Source: Granulicatella balaenopterae
Lineage (GTDB): Bacteria; Bacillota; Bacilli; Lactobacillales; Aerococcaceae
Direction: 5' to 3'
Assembly: GCF_900111135.1 (NCBI RefSeq)
Contig: NZ_FOGF01000005.1
Location: 1 to 64,000 of the forward strand
DNA length: 64,000 nucleotides
The notes beneath the pieces were generated by a model. It ran no database searches and was not told where the DNA came from. It saw nothing but the letters and a program-made list of their open reading frames with translations. The translations under genes and the position numbers were made by a program. Shown piece after piece: positions 56,661 through 64,000 of the stretch; position 1 is the first letter of the stretch, and every line of letters starts with the position of its first letter.

Positions 56661-57566
56661 TTATTTACGACAAACAAAGAACCAACGTGACGCATCAGCC
56701 GTAACAGGTCCTTCACCAAAGTTTTCTTGTACATCAATAAAATCAAATCCAACCGCTTTTAATTCACGTAAATAATCATCCATTGGGAATGTACGCTCAA
56801 CGTGAACTTCTTCAAAACGATTAAACTTACCATCTTCATCTTCTATAAACATTTGTACCACATGCTCAACCGAACCAGGCCATTCATATTCGTAACTTTG
56901 CCATAAAAACGCTAAATCATCGACTGTATAATTATATTGATAACCAGGGAACACTTCCGTCATTTGATGCCATGAATGTACATCGAATAAGAATAAGCCG
57001 CCCTCTTCCAAGCAATCATATACCGTCTTAAAAACTTGTTTCGTTTGATTAAAATCTGTTAAATAACATAAAGAATCCGAATATAATGTCACCATATCAC
57101 ACTTATTCAAGCTAGATAAATCACACATATCGCCTTGTAGCCATTCTAATGTACCAGAAGTTGATTTATTTTTAGATTTTTTCTTAGAAGAGCCTTGTGC
57201 TTCACTTGCTGAACTAGCTAAGTTCCAATCATCTAACGCTTTAAATCCTTCCGCTAAATCTACACCATCTTCCCCTTTTAAAATCTCTAATAATTCCCAG
57301 TCTTCTAATTCCTCTAAAGAATCAATCATTGCTTTTTCACGAGCAACTGCTAACATATCCTCAGATAAATCTAATCCCACAACATTAAAACCATCCTTGG
57401 CTAACATTCTTGCGATGGCACCAGTACCGCACGCTAGCTCTAAACAGTTATTAATTGGACGTTTTGCATATGAATCAATATTCTTTTTAGTAAAAGATAA
57501 CCAGTCCGCATACACAGACTGGTCCATAACTTCATCATATACTTCCGCAAATTTTTTGAAAGTCAT
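56661..57566 (-). CDS. YqeM-like SAM-dependent methyltransferase with an internal insertion
   Basis: This 301-residue class I methyltransferase has the motif I segment CLELACGTGAIARML and motif II VVGLDLSEDML. A stretch at about residues 81-137, acidic at first and then Ser/Lys-rich (SSKKKSKNKSTSG), interrupts the fold before LEWLQGDMCDL. Relatives at this locus are usually near 250 residues, so about 55 residues are extra. The gene sits between rsfS and tmcAL as in Bacillus yqeM. The substrate is unknown. Confidence 0.88.
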   Translation of the reverse strand: MTFKKFAEVYDEVMDQSVYADWLSFTKKNIDSYAKRPINNCLELACGTGAIARMLAKDGFNVVGLDLSEDMLAVAREKAMIDSLEELEDWELLEILKGEDGVDLAEGFKALDDWNLASSASEAQGSSKKKSKNKSTSGTLEWLQGDMCDLSSLNKCDMVTLYSDSLCYLTDFNQTKQVFKTVYDCLEEGGLFLFDVHSWHQMTEVFPGYQYNYTVDDLAFLWQSYEYEWPGSVEHVVQMFIEDEDGKFNRFEEVHVERTFPMDDYLRELKAVGFDFIDVQENFGEGPVTADASRWFFVCRK

Positions 57567-57577
57567 AAGATTTTACC

Positions 57578-57934
57578 CTACGCTTCTGTTGCTACATTTA
57601 CGATTGGTGCATCGCGCCATAATTTTTCTAAATTGTAAAATTCACGTTCGCCTGGAGCAAAGACATGAACAATCACATCAATTAAGTCCATTAGCATCCA
57701 TTTACCGCCATCTTTACCTTCAATTGCTTTAACAGTAAATCCTGCTTCCCAAACTTTATCTTCAATTTCATCAACGATTGCTTTTACTTGCTTCTCGTTT
57801 TTACCACTCATTACCACAAAATAGTCTGCCACAGATGTTAAACCATTTACATCTAAAGCGACAACTTCTTGTGCAATTTTATCTTCAGCCGCAGCTAAAA
57901 CAACTTCTAATAATTCTTTATTTTGATTAGTCAT
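57578..57934 (-). CDS. rsfS: Ribosomal silencing factor RsfS
   Basis: This 118-residue protein has the family core VVALDVNGLTSVADYFVVMSG, KDGGKWMLMDLIDVIVHVF and REFYNLEKLWRDAP. It binds L14 and blocks joining of the 30S and 50S subunits under starvation. It is followed by the methyltransferase after 11 bases. Confidence 0.96.
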   Translation of the reverse strand: MTNQNKELLEVVLAAAEDKIAQEVVALDVNGLTSVADYFVVMSGKNEKQVKAIVDEIEDKVWEAGFTVKAIEGKDGGKWMLMDLIDVIVHVFAPGEREFYNLEKLWRDAPIVNVATEA

Positions 57935-57949
57935 TTATTTTCCTCTTTT

Positions 57950-58549
57950 CTATTTATCTGCTTTATGCGCTACTAATTCATTATATACTTCAATTGCTTC
58001 TATAAAAATATCCGCTTCAATATCAATTAAATAATGTAATGTATGCTTCATCATAAAGCATACTCCTTCAAATAAGTCTTGATTCACAATTCTTCTAGCT
58101 TCTTCAACACCCGGATAGTCACGACCATCCTCAGTAGCATCCGCCATAAAAATAATTTGCGATAAGGTACTCATTTCTTTCCCACCAATTGTATGCTGAT
58201 AGACAGCTAGTTGAATCTCTTGGTCAGTAATGCCAAATTCTTCATCAAGTAATTTTGAAGCAACTGGTCCATGTAAGATATTCGAGTTTTGTTGGTGATA
58301 TGACGCTGGAAGTCGATACAAGACTGCTAAGCGTTGTAACTCTTCTACTGGTATATCTTTAGCATAATCATGAACAAGTGCCGCTAATGCCGCTTTCGTC
58401 TCTGATACGCCATATTTTTTAGCTAATTGAATTGCTTTTTGTTCGACTCTTAATGTGTGCTCGAAGCGACTTTTACGCATGTTGGCGCTAATTTTCGCTA
58501 ATAATTCTTCTCTTGCTAGTAAACAGTATGGTGTAAAGTCATTAATCAT
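57950..58549 (-). CDS. yqeK: HD-domain hydrolase YqeK (likely Ap4A hydrolase)
   Basis: This 199-residue HD-superfamily protein has RFEHTLRVEQ (first His), ALVHDYAKD (HD pair), HGPVAS and VYQHTIGG. YqeK enzymes split diadenosine tetraphosphate symmetrically. It overlaps nadD by 8 bases, the usual nadD-yqeK-rsfS order. Confidence 0.94.
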   Translation of the reverse strand: MINDFTPYCLLAREELLAKISANMRKSRFEHTLRVEQKAIQLAKKYGVSETKAALAALVHDYAKDIPVEELQRLAVLYRLPASYHQQNSNILHGPVASKLLDEEFGITDQEIQLAVYQHTIGGKEMSTLSQIIFMADATEDGRDYPGVEEARRIVNQDLFEGVCFMMKHTLHYLIDIEADIFIEAIEVYNELVAHKADK

Positions 58550-59144
58550 GTTGATATAGCCCTCTTTCTAGTATAAATTCTTCTACTGATGTTGGAACCA
58601 AATAACGAATGCTTTGTTTATCTTTAATACTATTACGAATCATTGTTGAACTGATATCTATCATTGGACTATCAATCCATTCTACGGGATAACTTGATTC
58701 AACCTGATATCCTACTCTTTTAACTGCTACAAAAGTTATTAAATCGAGTAATTCATCAATACGATACCACTTCGGCAAATACTCAACCATATCGCCTCCA
58801 ATAATAAAGTAAAATTCCTTATTCGGATATCGTTCAACTAATAATTGCATTGTATCAAAAGTATAGCTTTTCCCCAGACGTTCTAATTCAATTAATTCCA
58901 ATCCAAACCCCTCATTACCTGCAATTGCACGCTCTAACATTGCTACTCGTAACTCAGCATCAATGGTCTTTTTCGTATCAATATGAGGTGGTTGGTTACT
59001 AGGCATTAATAAAACTTTATCTAAACCTAGTTGACTTTTTGCTTGTTCAGCCATAATTAAATGCCCAATATGCACCGGGTTAAAACTCCCCCCTAAAATC
59101 CCAACTCTTTCTTTTGAATTATCACCGACTGATTCTTGTATCAT
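58542..59144 (-). CDS. nadD: Nicotinate-mononucleotide adenylyltransferase
   Basis: This 200-residue enzyme makes deamido-NAD from NaMN and ATP. It has the GGSFNPVHIGHL nucleotide motif, LLMPSNQPPH and the C-terminal ISSTMIRNSI. It lies 6 bases after yhbY. Confidence 0.97.
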   Translation of the reverse strand: MIQESVGDNSKERVGILGGSFNPVHIGHLIMAEQAKSQLGLDKVLLMPSNQPPHIDTKKTIDAELRVAMLERAIAGNEGFGLELIELERLGKSYTFDTMQLLVERYPNKEFYFIIGGDMVEYLPKWYRIDELLDLITFVAVKRVGYQVESSYPVEWIDSPMIDISSTMIRNSIKDKQSIRYLVPTSVEEFILERGLYQHD

Positions 59145-59150
59145 TTTGAA

Positions 59151-59477
59151 TTACCCTCTTTTTGAAAATGCTTTTTCAAAACGTGTTGATAATTCTCTAT
59201 TTTTTTCTTTTACAGCTTGTTTATATAACACTACTGTATGACCAATTGTTTGAACAACTGTCGCTCCAGTCGCTTTTTCTAATAAAGCTGCTACTTCTGA
59301 AGTTTCTTCATCAGTATTTTGTAATAAACCAACTTTAATTAACTCGCGCTTTTCAACAGCTGCTTTAATTTGGAACATCATTTCATCACTTAAGCCACCT
59401 TTACCGATTTGGAAAATTGGTTTTAAGCCATGTGCTTCTTTTTTTAAGAATTGTTTTTGTTTACCTGTAAATGTCAT
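59151..59477 (-). CDS. yhbY: YhbY/CRM-domain RNA-binding protein
   Basis: This 108-residue CRM-domain protein starts MTFTGKQKQFLKKEAHGLKP and keeps the GKGG loop (FQIGKGGLSDEM) and the VVQTIGHTVVLYK end. The family associates with pre-50S ribosomes. Located between yqeH and nadD as in Bacillus. Confidence 0.94.
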   Translation of the reverse strand: MTFTGKQKQFLKKEAHGLKPIFQIGKGGLSDEMMFQIKAAVEKRELIKVGLLQNTDEETSEVAALLEKATGATVVQTIGHTVVLYKQAVKEKNRELSTRFEKAFSKRG

Positions 59478-59498
59478 ATTAATTATTTTCCCCCTATA

Positions 59499-60641
59499 TT
59501 AAATTACTGAATCACGAATCATTACATTAACTTGTTTGGGACGCCATACTTCAACCACACCTGGCTTATGGACAGTTACCCAACCTAATCCAGCAATCAC
59601 AATATCACTCTTACGTTTCACAGTGAAGCGTGTCTTAACTAATTCTGGATAGTCTGCTGCTGATTCTTTTGATGGCGGTGTTAAGATGCCACCTTTATGT
59701 TTTGCATAAAATTCTGTTGCTTTTTCACGTTTTGTACGGTGTAAGTCAATCTTTTGTGGAGTATAGAATGTTAATGAATTCTTTTCACCTTCGACATAAT
59801 CCACACGTGCCACACCACCAATAAAGATTGTTTGTTCCGCATTTAATTGGAATGTTTTTGGTTGTAATTCCTTTTGCGGTAAGACAGCATTCACATCTTT
59901 ATCTGATAAATAGTGAGCGATTTGTTGACGGTGAATAATCCCTGGCGTATCAATTAAACTACTATGCTCATCAAATGGAATATGAATCTGACCTAATGTT
60001 GTACCTGGGAATTGAGAAGTTGTAATAACCTCTTTATCGCCACCGATACTTTGGATTAACTTATTAATTAAGGTTGATTTACCAACATTTGTAACACCAA
60101 CGACATAGGCATCTTTACCTTTACGGTGTTTGTTGATGGCATTTAATAATTGGTCAATATTAACACGTTTATTACCACTTGTTAAAATTGTGCCAACTGG
60201 TTTGATACCATATTCTTTTGCTTGATTTTCGATCCAGTTCTTAATCTTGTTACGGTTTACTACTTTTGGATATAAATCCACTTTATTGGCTACGAATAAT
60301 ACCGGATTATCCCCAACAAAACGTTTTAATCCTGAAATCATACTGCCATATAAATCAAAGACATCAATAACAAAAACTACTAAAGCGTCCTTATCTGCAA
60401 TCCCTGATAACATTCTTAAAAAATCATCATCTGTTAATGAGGCTGGATGCAATTCATTATAGTGGCGTAATTTAAAGCAACGTTGACAGTATACATCTTC
60501 ATTATTGTCTAATGATTTTTGTAGTGCTTTCTTCGGTGTATAACCAATCTCTTTTGGTTCTTCTGTTTGGATGTCTACACCACACCCGATACAGGCATAT
60601 TGATGCTCATGTACTTGTTCATTATTCATTCCTTCAGTCAT
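59499..60641 (-). CDS. yqeH: Ribosome biogenesis GTPase YqeH
   Basis: This 380-residue circularly permuted GTPase has an N-terminal zinc finger (CIGCG and CQRCF), G4 (ANKVDL) before G1 (GVTNVGKSTLI) and G3 (DTPG). It is needed for 30S assembly. The ATG at 60641 has GGGAGG nine bases upstream and overlaps the end of yqeG by 8 bases. Confidence 0.96.
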   Translation of the reverse strand: MTEGMNNEQVHEHQYACIGCGVDIQTEEPKEIGYTPKKALQKSLDNNEDVYCQRCFKLRHYNELHPASLTDDDFLRMLSGIADKDALVVFVIDVFDLYGSMISGLKRFVGDNPVLFVANKVDLYPKVVNRNKIKNWIENQAKEYGIKPVGTILTSGNKRVNIDQLLNAINKHRKGKDAYVVGVTNVGKSTLINKLIQSIGGDKEVITTSQFPGTTLGQIHIPFDEHSSLIDTPGIIHRQQIAHYLSDKDVNAVLPQKELQPKTFQLNAEQTIFIGGVARVDYVEGEKNSLTFYTPQKIDLHRTKREKATEFYAKHKGGILTPPSKESAADYPELVKTRFTVKRKSDIVIAGLGWVTVHKPGVVEVWRPKQVNVMIRDSVI

Positions 60642-61164
60642 TAGACTTTACCTCCCATAACATTGCTAAATTCTTACCATATAATGCTTTTAAAATCATT
60701 TTTTCAAACACACGATTAATCCGTGTTCCAAGTCCATCATTTTTATCTAAAGGCTTCACCAAAATGGTCTTCAAACCAAATGTTGTTCCTCCTAAAACAT
60801 CCGTCATTAATTGATCGCCCATCATGACAATTTGCTCTTTAGGACACTTCACTACTGACATTGCCTGTTCTAACCCTTTATGAAATGGCTTTAAGGCTGG
60901 ATATACAAAAGGTACCTCCACTTGCTTGGCAACTTTTTCAATACGGCTACTCTTATTATTAGACACTAATACAACTTGGATTCCTGCTTCTTTCATTTCA
61001 TTAATCCATTTTGTTAACTCTTGCGTTGCATTCGGATTTTTAGGTGAAATTAATGTATTATCTAAATCCGTAAAAATTGTTTTAATATTGTGTTTAACAA
61101 AAAAACTAACAGGAATATCTGAAAAACGTTCCTTTAACCATGTTGGTGTAAATAGTTTTAACAT
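60634..61164 (-). CDS. yqeG: YqeG family HAD phosphatase
   Basis: This 176-residue HAD-family protein has motif I TDLDNTLI, motif II LVSNNKSS and the later MGDQLMTDVLGG. The family resembles mitochondrial PTPMT-independent PGP phosphatases, but the substrate in Firmicutes is not settled. First gene of yqeG-yqeH-yhbY-nadD-yqeK-rsfS-yqeM-tmcAL. Confidence 0.92.
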   Translation of the reverse strand: MLKLFTPTWLKERFSDIPVSFFVKHNIKTIFTDLDNTLISPKNPNATQELTKWINEMKEAGIQVVLVSNNKSSRIEKVAKQVEVPFVYPALKPFHKGLEQAMSVVKCPKEQIVMMGDQLMTDVLGGTTFGLKTILVKPLDKNDGLGTRINRVFEKMILKALYGKNLAMLWEVKSND

Positions 61165-61203
61165 TTTTTAAATCTTTCTCCTTTTTTCGTTCAATACGAT
61201 GAA

Positions 61204-61245
61204 AGAACCATAGCATTTACAAAGACATGCAAAAGCTATGGTTCT
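61204..61245 (-). terminator. Hairpin terminator after the DUF1797-like gene
   Basis: An 11-bp perfect stem (61204-61214 with 61235-61245) closes a 20-base loop. The following T-run on the minus strand is short (TTTC), so termination may be partial and allow read-through into yqeG. Confidence 0.65.
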
Positions 61246-61257
61246 GTCAAATTATGA

Positions 61258-61488
61258 TTAGTCTTGTAAAATTTCAAAAATTTCGATTGCTACCAAATCA
61301 ATATCATCAAAACGGAATGTTTGTTTAGCTTCTAAATCTTCTAATTCAAAACTATCCTGTTCTTGATTAAATGTTACAACACATCTTTCAACGCCATTTT
61401 TTTCAAAACGACGAATCTCGATATCTGTGTTTTGATCTGCCATTGTTTGTAATCGTTGTACAATTGCTACTAATTGTGAAGGTTTCAT
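61258..61488 (-). CDS. YkuJ/DUF1797-like small protein
   Basis: This 76-residue acidic protein has the family pattern QRLQTMADQNTDIEIRRFEKNG then VTFNQEQDSFELEDLE and FDDIDLVAIEIFEIL. The fold is known in YkuJ but the function is not. It stands alone with its own hairpin downstream. Confidence 0.85.
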   Translation of the reverse strand: MKPSQLVAIVQRLQTMADQNTDIEIRRFEKNGVERCVVTFNQEQDSFELEDLEAKQTFRFDDIDLVAIEIFEILQD

Positions 61489-61599
61489 AAATTTACCCCT
61501 TTCAAACTTTCTCTATTTATTTTAACACAAAATTCCTTGTGAGACCTATATAACATACCAAATATTTTAATTTTTTTCACTAAAAACCTTAAATATTTT

Positions 61600-62466
61600 C
61601 TAGATTGTTGAATATAAGCGCATTAATGCTTGAGTTCCATCGTTTTGATAGCCCTCATCACACAAATCTTGGTATAATTTTCGTGCTAATTTTGTGCATG
61701 GTAAGTCCAAATTCATCTTTTCAGCTTCATCCAAAGCAATCGACAAATCTTTTAAAAAGTGTTTCACGAAAAATCCTGGCGAATAATCACCTTTTAAAAT
61801 TCTTGGACCATAATTTTCTAGCGACCAATTCCCAGCGCTTCCGCCACCAACTGTCTCTAATACATCCGATAAATTCAAGCCACTTTTGTCAGCATAGGCT
61901 AACATTTCTACTAAGCCAGTCATTGTACCGGCAATCATAATCTGATTAGCCATCTTGGTATGTTGACCTGAACCTGTTGTACCTTGTAATTTAATGGTTT
62001 TAGAAAAAGTCTCAAAAATCGGTAGTGCTTTTTGGAAAACTTCTTTGTCGCCACCAGCCATCGTTGATAGTGTACCACGTTTTGCCCCTAAATCGCCACC
62101 AGAAACTGGCGCATCGAGAGCAAAACATGAATTTTCTTTGGCCGTCTGATAAATTTCTTTGGCTAAAGTTGGCGTACTAGTCGTCAAATCGATTAAAATG
62201 GTATCCGGTTTAACACTTGAAAAAATTCCTGCTTCACCATAATAGACTTCTCTCACATCACTAGGATACCCAACAATTGTCAAAATTACTTCTGCATGTT
62301 GGGCTACCTCTGCTGGTGTATTACACCAAGTAGCGCCTGCTTTGATTAATTCTAAAGCTTTTTCTTTCGTACGGTTATAGACAAATAATGGATAACCTGC
62401 TTTTAAGATATGTGTTGCCATAGCTTTTCCCATGACACCTGTACCAATGAATCCCACTTTAGTCAT
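61600..62466 (-). CDS. 3-hydroxyisobutyrate dehydrogenase-family NAD(P)-dependent oxidoreductase
   Basis: This 288-residue beta-hydroxyacid dehydrogenase has the Rossmann motif VGFIGTGVMGKAMA, the substrate motif DAPVSGGDLGAKRGTL and the catalytic Lys in GQHTKMANQ. The NYNR-type segment VYNRTKEKA suggests NADP preference. The substrate could be tartronate semialdehyde, 3-hydroxyisobutyrate or similar. The ATG at 62466 is chosen (AAGGA eight bases upstream); it overlaps the glycosyltransferase end by 8 bases. Confidence 0.88.
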   Translation of the reverse strand: MTKVGFIGTGVMGKAMATHILKAGYPLFVYNRTKEKALELIKAGATWCNTPAEVAQHAEVILTIVGYPSDVREVYYGEAGIFSSVKPDTILIDLTTSTPTLAKEIYQTAKENSCFALDAPVSGGDLGAKRGTLSTMAGGDKEVFQKALPIFETFSKTIKLQGTTGSGQHTKMANQIMIAGTMTGLVEMLAYADKSGLNLSDVLETVGGGSAGNWSLENYGPRILKGDYSPGFFVKHFLKDLSIALDEAEKMNLDLPCTKLARKLYQDLCDEGYQNDGTQALMRLYSTI

Positions 62467-63685
62467 GAATCTCATCCTTTATCTTTTCAATTGATTTTAA
62501 GATATATTTCGGTGTTAATTTATTTTGCTCATGCTGTAAATGCCAATTATATCCAGCGATTGCAGAATTGTATAAGTCTAATACTCGATCCGCAAAGGTT
62601 GCCACTGATATTTCTGAAATTAATGAGGCACGTAATTGTTCCGCTAATTCGGTATCAATCGTATAATTCATATATTCTAAAATTGTTGACGCAAGCTCTT
62701 CATCTGAGTGGCATAACACCCCCAAGCAAGTATCTGTTAATAAACCGTTTAAGTAATCATTGTATTTAGCGATTACTGGCACACGATTCACTAATGCTTC
62801 TAAATAGGTTAAGCCTTGACTTTCAGATTCTGAAGCATTGACGTATAAATCAGCCATTTGATAATAGCGGTAAACTTGTTTTGGATCGATTTCACCAGTA
62901 AATTGAATATAATCTTCTAAATTTAAATCCCTTGTCTGTTGTTCTAAGACTTTTCGCTCAGGTCCATCCCCGACAATACATAGACGCACATTATCATTAG
63001 TTGCAATAATTTCTGGCATTGCTGCTATTACTGCGGCAATATTCTTCTCCTGTGACACTCGACTTAATGATAATAACACAAATTCATCCTTTGTATAACC
63101 TAATTCATAGCGTAATTGTTGTGCTCCTGAAATATCTTGTTCTGGAATCTCAACACCGGTTGGAATAACACGTATCTCTTGTAAAACGCCATAACGCAAC
63201 AGGGTATCCTTTGTCATTTGACTAGGTGCAATGACTCCACTTGTTTGATTACAAAATGATTTTGAAATGTAAGCGACATGAGCCGGCTTCAAAACTTTAC
63301 CATTCGCAATATAATGTAAATACTTTTCATACATGGTGTGATATGTATGTACTGTTGGAATTTTTAGCATATTTGCTACCACACGCCCTAATAAACCTAA
63401 TCCAAATTCTGTCTGCGTGTGAATAATATCTAAATTATGTTCCTTTGCAGCTTTATATGCTTTTCCCCATCCATTAACGGCAATTCTTCTCTCTTTAAAA
63501 GAAAAAAGTGGAATACTTCCTAAGCGAACGATATTATGCTCTAAAGCTGTAGCCTTAGGATCTGTCGTTGTAAAAATAATCACCTTATGACCTCGACGTT
63601 CTAATTCTTCTTTTAATACACGAATTGATGTCGATACGCCACTAACTTGTGGGAAATAGGTATCTGTAAAAATACCGATATTCAT
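62459..63685 (-). CDS. Diacylglycerol glucosyltransferase (GT4), BgsB/LafA type
   Basis: This 408-residue GT-B enzyme has the opening GIFTDTYFPQVSGVSTSI and the EX7E donor site (NASESESQGLTYLEAL). This opening is characteristic of alpha-monoglucosyldiacylglycerol synthases, which make the glycolipid anchor precursor of lipoteichoic acid. Sugar and acceptor are inferred from family. It has its own promoter and is followed by the dehydrogenase. Confidence 0.85.
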   Translation of the reverse strand: MNIGIFTDTYFPQVSGVSTSIRVLKEELERRGHKVIIFTTTDPKATALEHNIVRLGSIPLFSFKERRIAVNGWGKAYKAAKEHNLDIIHTQTEFGLGLLGRVVANMLKIPTVHTYHTMYEKYLHYIANGKVLKPAHVAYISKSFCNQTSGVIAPSQMTKDTLLRYGVLQEIRVIPTGVEIPEQDISGAQQLRYELGYTKDEFVLLSLSRVSQEKNIAAVIAAMPEIIATNDNVRLCIVGDGPERKVLEQQTRDLNLEDYIQFTGEIDPKQVYRYYQMADLYVNASESESQGLTYLEALVNRVPVIAKYNDYLNGLLTDTCLGVLCHSDEELASTILEYMNYTIDTELAEQLRASLISEISVATFADRVLDLYNSAIAGYNWHLQHEQNKLTPKYILKSIEKIKDEIHD

Positions 63686-63730
63686 TTTACTCCCCCTCTA
63701 TATACATCTAATTAACTCTATAACATTACT

Positions 63731-63759
63731 ATTATAATTGAGGTAGGTATAAATGTCAC
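63731..63759 (-). promoter_or_regulatory. Promoter of the glycosyltransferase unit
   Basis: -35 GTGACA (63759-63754), 17-base spacer, perfect -10 TATAAT (63736-63731) on the minus strand. Confidence 0.8.
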
Positions 63760-63810
63760 TAGATAGAGAAGATATTTATACGCTTTTTATATAATTCAGA
63801 CATATTTAGC

Positions 63811-63843
63811 GAAAGAGAGCCGACAAAATAGCTGTCGACTCTC
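63811..63843 (-). terminator. Terminator after the LPQTS surface protein gene
   Basis: An 11-bp stem with one mismatch (63815-63825 with 63833-63843) is followed on the minus strand by TTTCGCT. It lies 19 bases past the stop at 63862. Confidence 0.7.
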
Positions 63844-63861
63844 GATAAATGATTTATTTCA

Positions 63862-63999
63862 TTATTTTTTGCGTTTAGCTAGACACACTGCGCCAATTCC
63901 TGTCATTAGAATACCAATAGTTGCAAATTCTAGTAACGTTTGTGCACTAGTTTGTGGTAAACGCATGTAAGACATTGATGAGCTTTTTAACGGTGTGAC
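63862..63999 (-). CDS. C-terminal end of a cell-wall-anchored surface protein (LPQTS signal; cut by window edge)
   Basis: The last 45 codons of an ORF entering from the right edge read LPQTS, a hydrophobic span (LLEFATIGILMTGIGAVCLA) and KRKK, then TAA. This is a sortase sorting signal with Ser instead of Gly at the fifth position. The upstream residues (TPLKSSSMSYMR) look like a wall-spanning linker. The rest of the protein lies outside the window. Confidence 0.75.
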   Translation of the reverse strand, partial: VTPLKSSSMSYMRLPQTSAQTLLEFATIGILMTGIGAVCLAKRKK

Positions 64000-64000
64000 G

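Noticed and set aside
1-64000. CRISPR arrays, tRNA or rRNA genes, insertion sequences, prophage attachment sites
   Set aside because: I looked through the intergenic gaps on both strands and saw no cloverleaf, regular repeat-spacer pattern, transposase or integrase.

Overview
The window comes from a low-GC Gram-positive bacterium, most likely a member of the Lactobacillales near Enterococcaceae/Carnobacteriaceae. The evidence is the AT-rich sequence, the Firmicutes-type dcw cluster (mraZ to divIVA), two T-box-controlled tRNA synthetases, sortase-assembled pili, and the Bacillales/Lactobacillales gene strings yqeG-yqeH-yhbY-nadD-yqeK-rsfS and ylaN-ftsW-pyc-ylbF-ylbG. All but one gene lie on the minus strand. 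The species cannot be named from sequence alone.

Positions 1-22,500 are an accessory cell-surface region. It holds ahpCF (ahpF runs off the left edge), two paralogous histidine kinase/response regulator pairs, a third orphan regulator, three CPBP (CAAX-type) membrane proteases, a membrane-anchored polysaccharide deacetylase, a 1425-residue LPKTG protein with MucBP-type repeats, and a complete pilus operon (backbone pilin, two class C sortases, small pilin, VWA-containing tip pilin). The main discovery is a shared promoter element: a tandem hexamer (TTAACA-N5-TTAACA or close variants) with the -10 hexamer about 10 bases downstream. It lies before six transcription units here: ahpCF, the CPBP pair, the deacetylase-kinase-regulator unit, the third CPBP gene, the orphan regulator and the pilus operon. 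The three regulators have nearly the same DNA-recognition helix, so they probably read the same box. The orphan regulator has lost key receiver residues. I infer one autoregulated surface-remodelling regulon.

Positions 22,500-36,500 hold housekeeping units: ybjQ-like, sepM/ylbL, coaD and rsmD; then ylaN-ftsW-pyc-ylbF-ylbG; typA; thrS with its T-box leader; an acyltransferase; and a yneF-like gene.

Positions 36,500-54,700 hold ileS with its T-box and the division/cell-wall cluster, transcribed mraZ-rsmH-ftsL-pbp-murE-mraY-murD-murG-divIB-ftsA-ftsZ-yggS-ylmG-ylmH-divIVA. A MraZ operator of GTGG repeats at exact 10-bp spacing precedes mraZ. sepF is missing from its usual place. MurE has diaminopimelate-type residues with one unusual substitution.

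Positions 54,900-64,000 hold a DUF3397-like gene, the yqeG...tmcAL ribosome/NAD operon, a DUF1797-like gene, a glycolipid glucosyltransferase with an overlapping dehydrogenase gene, and the C-terminus of an LPQTS-anchored surface protein cut by the right edge.
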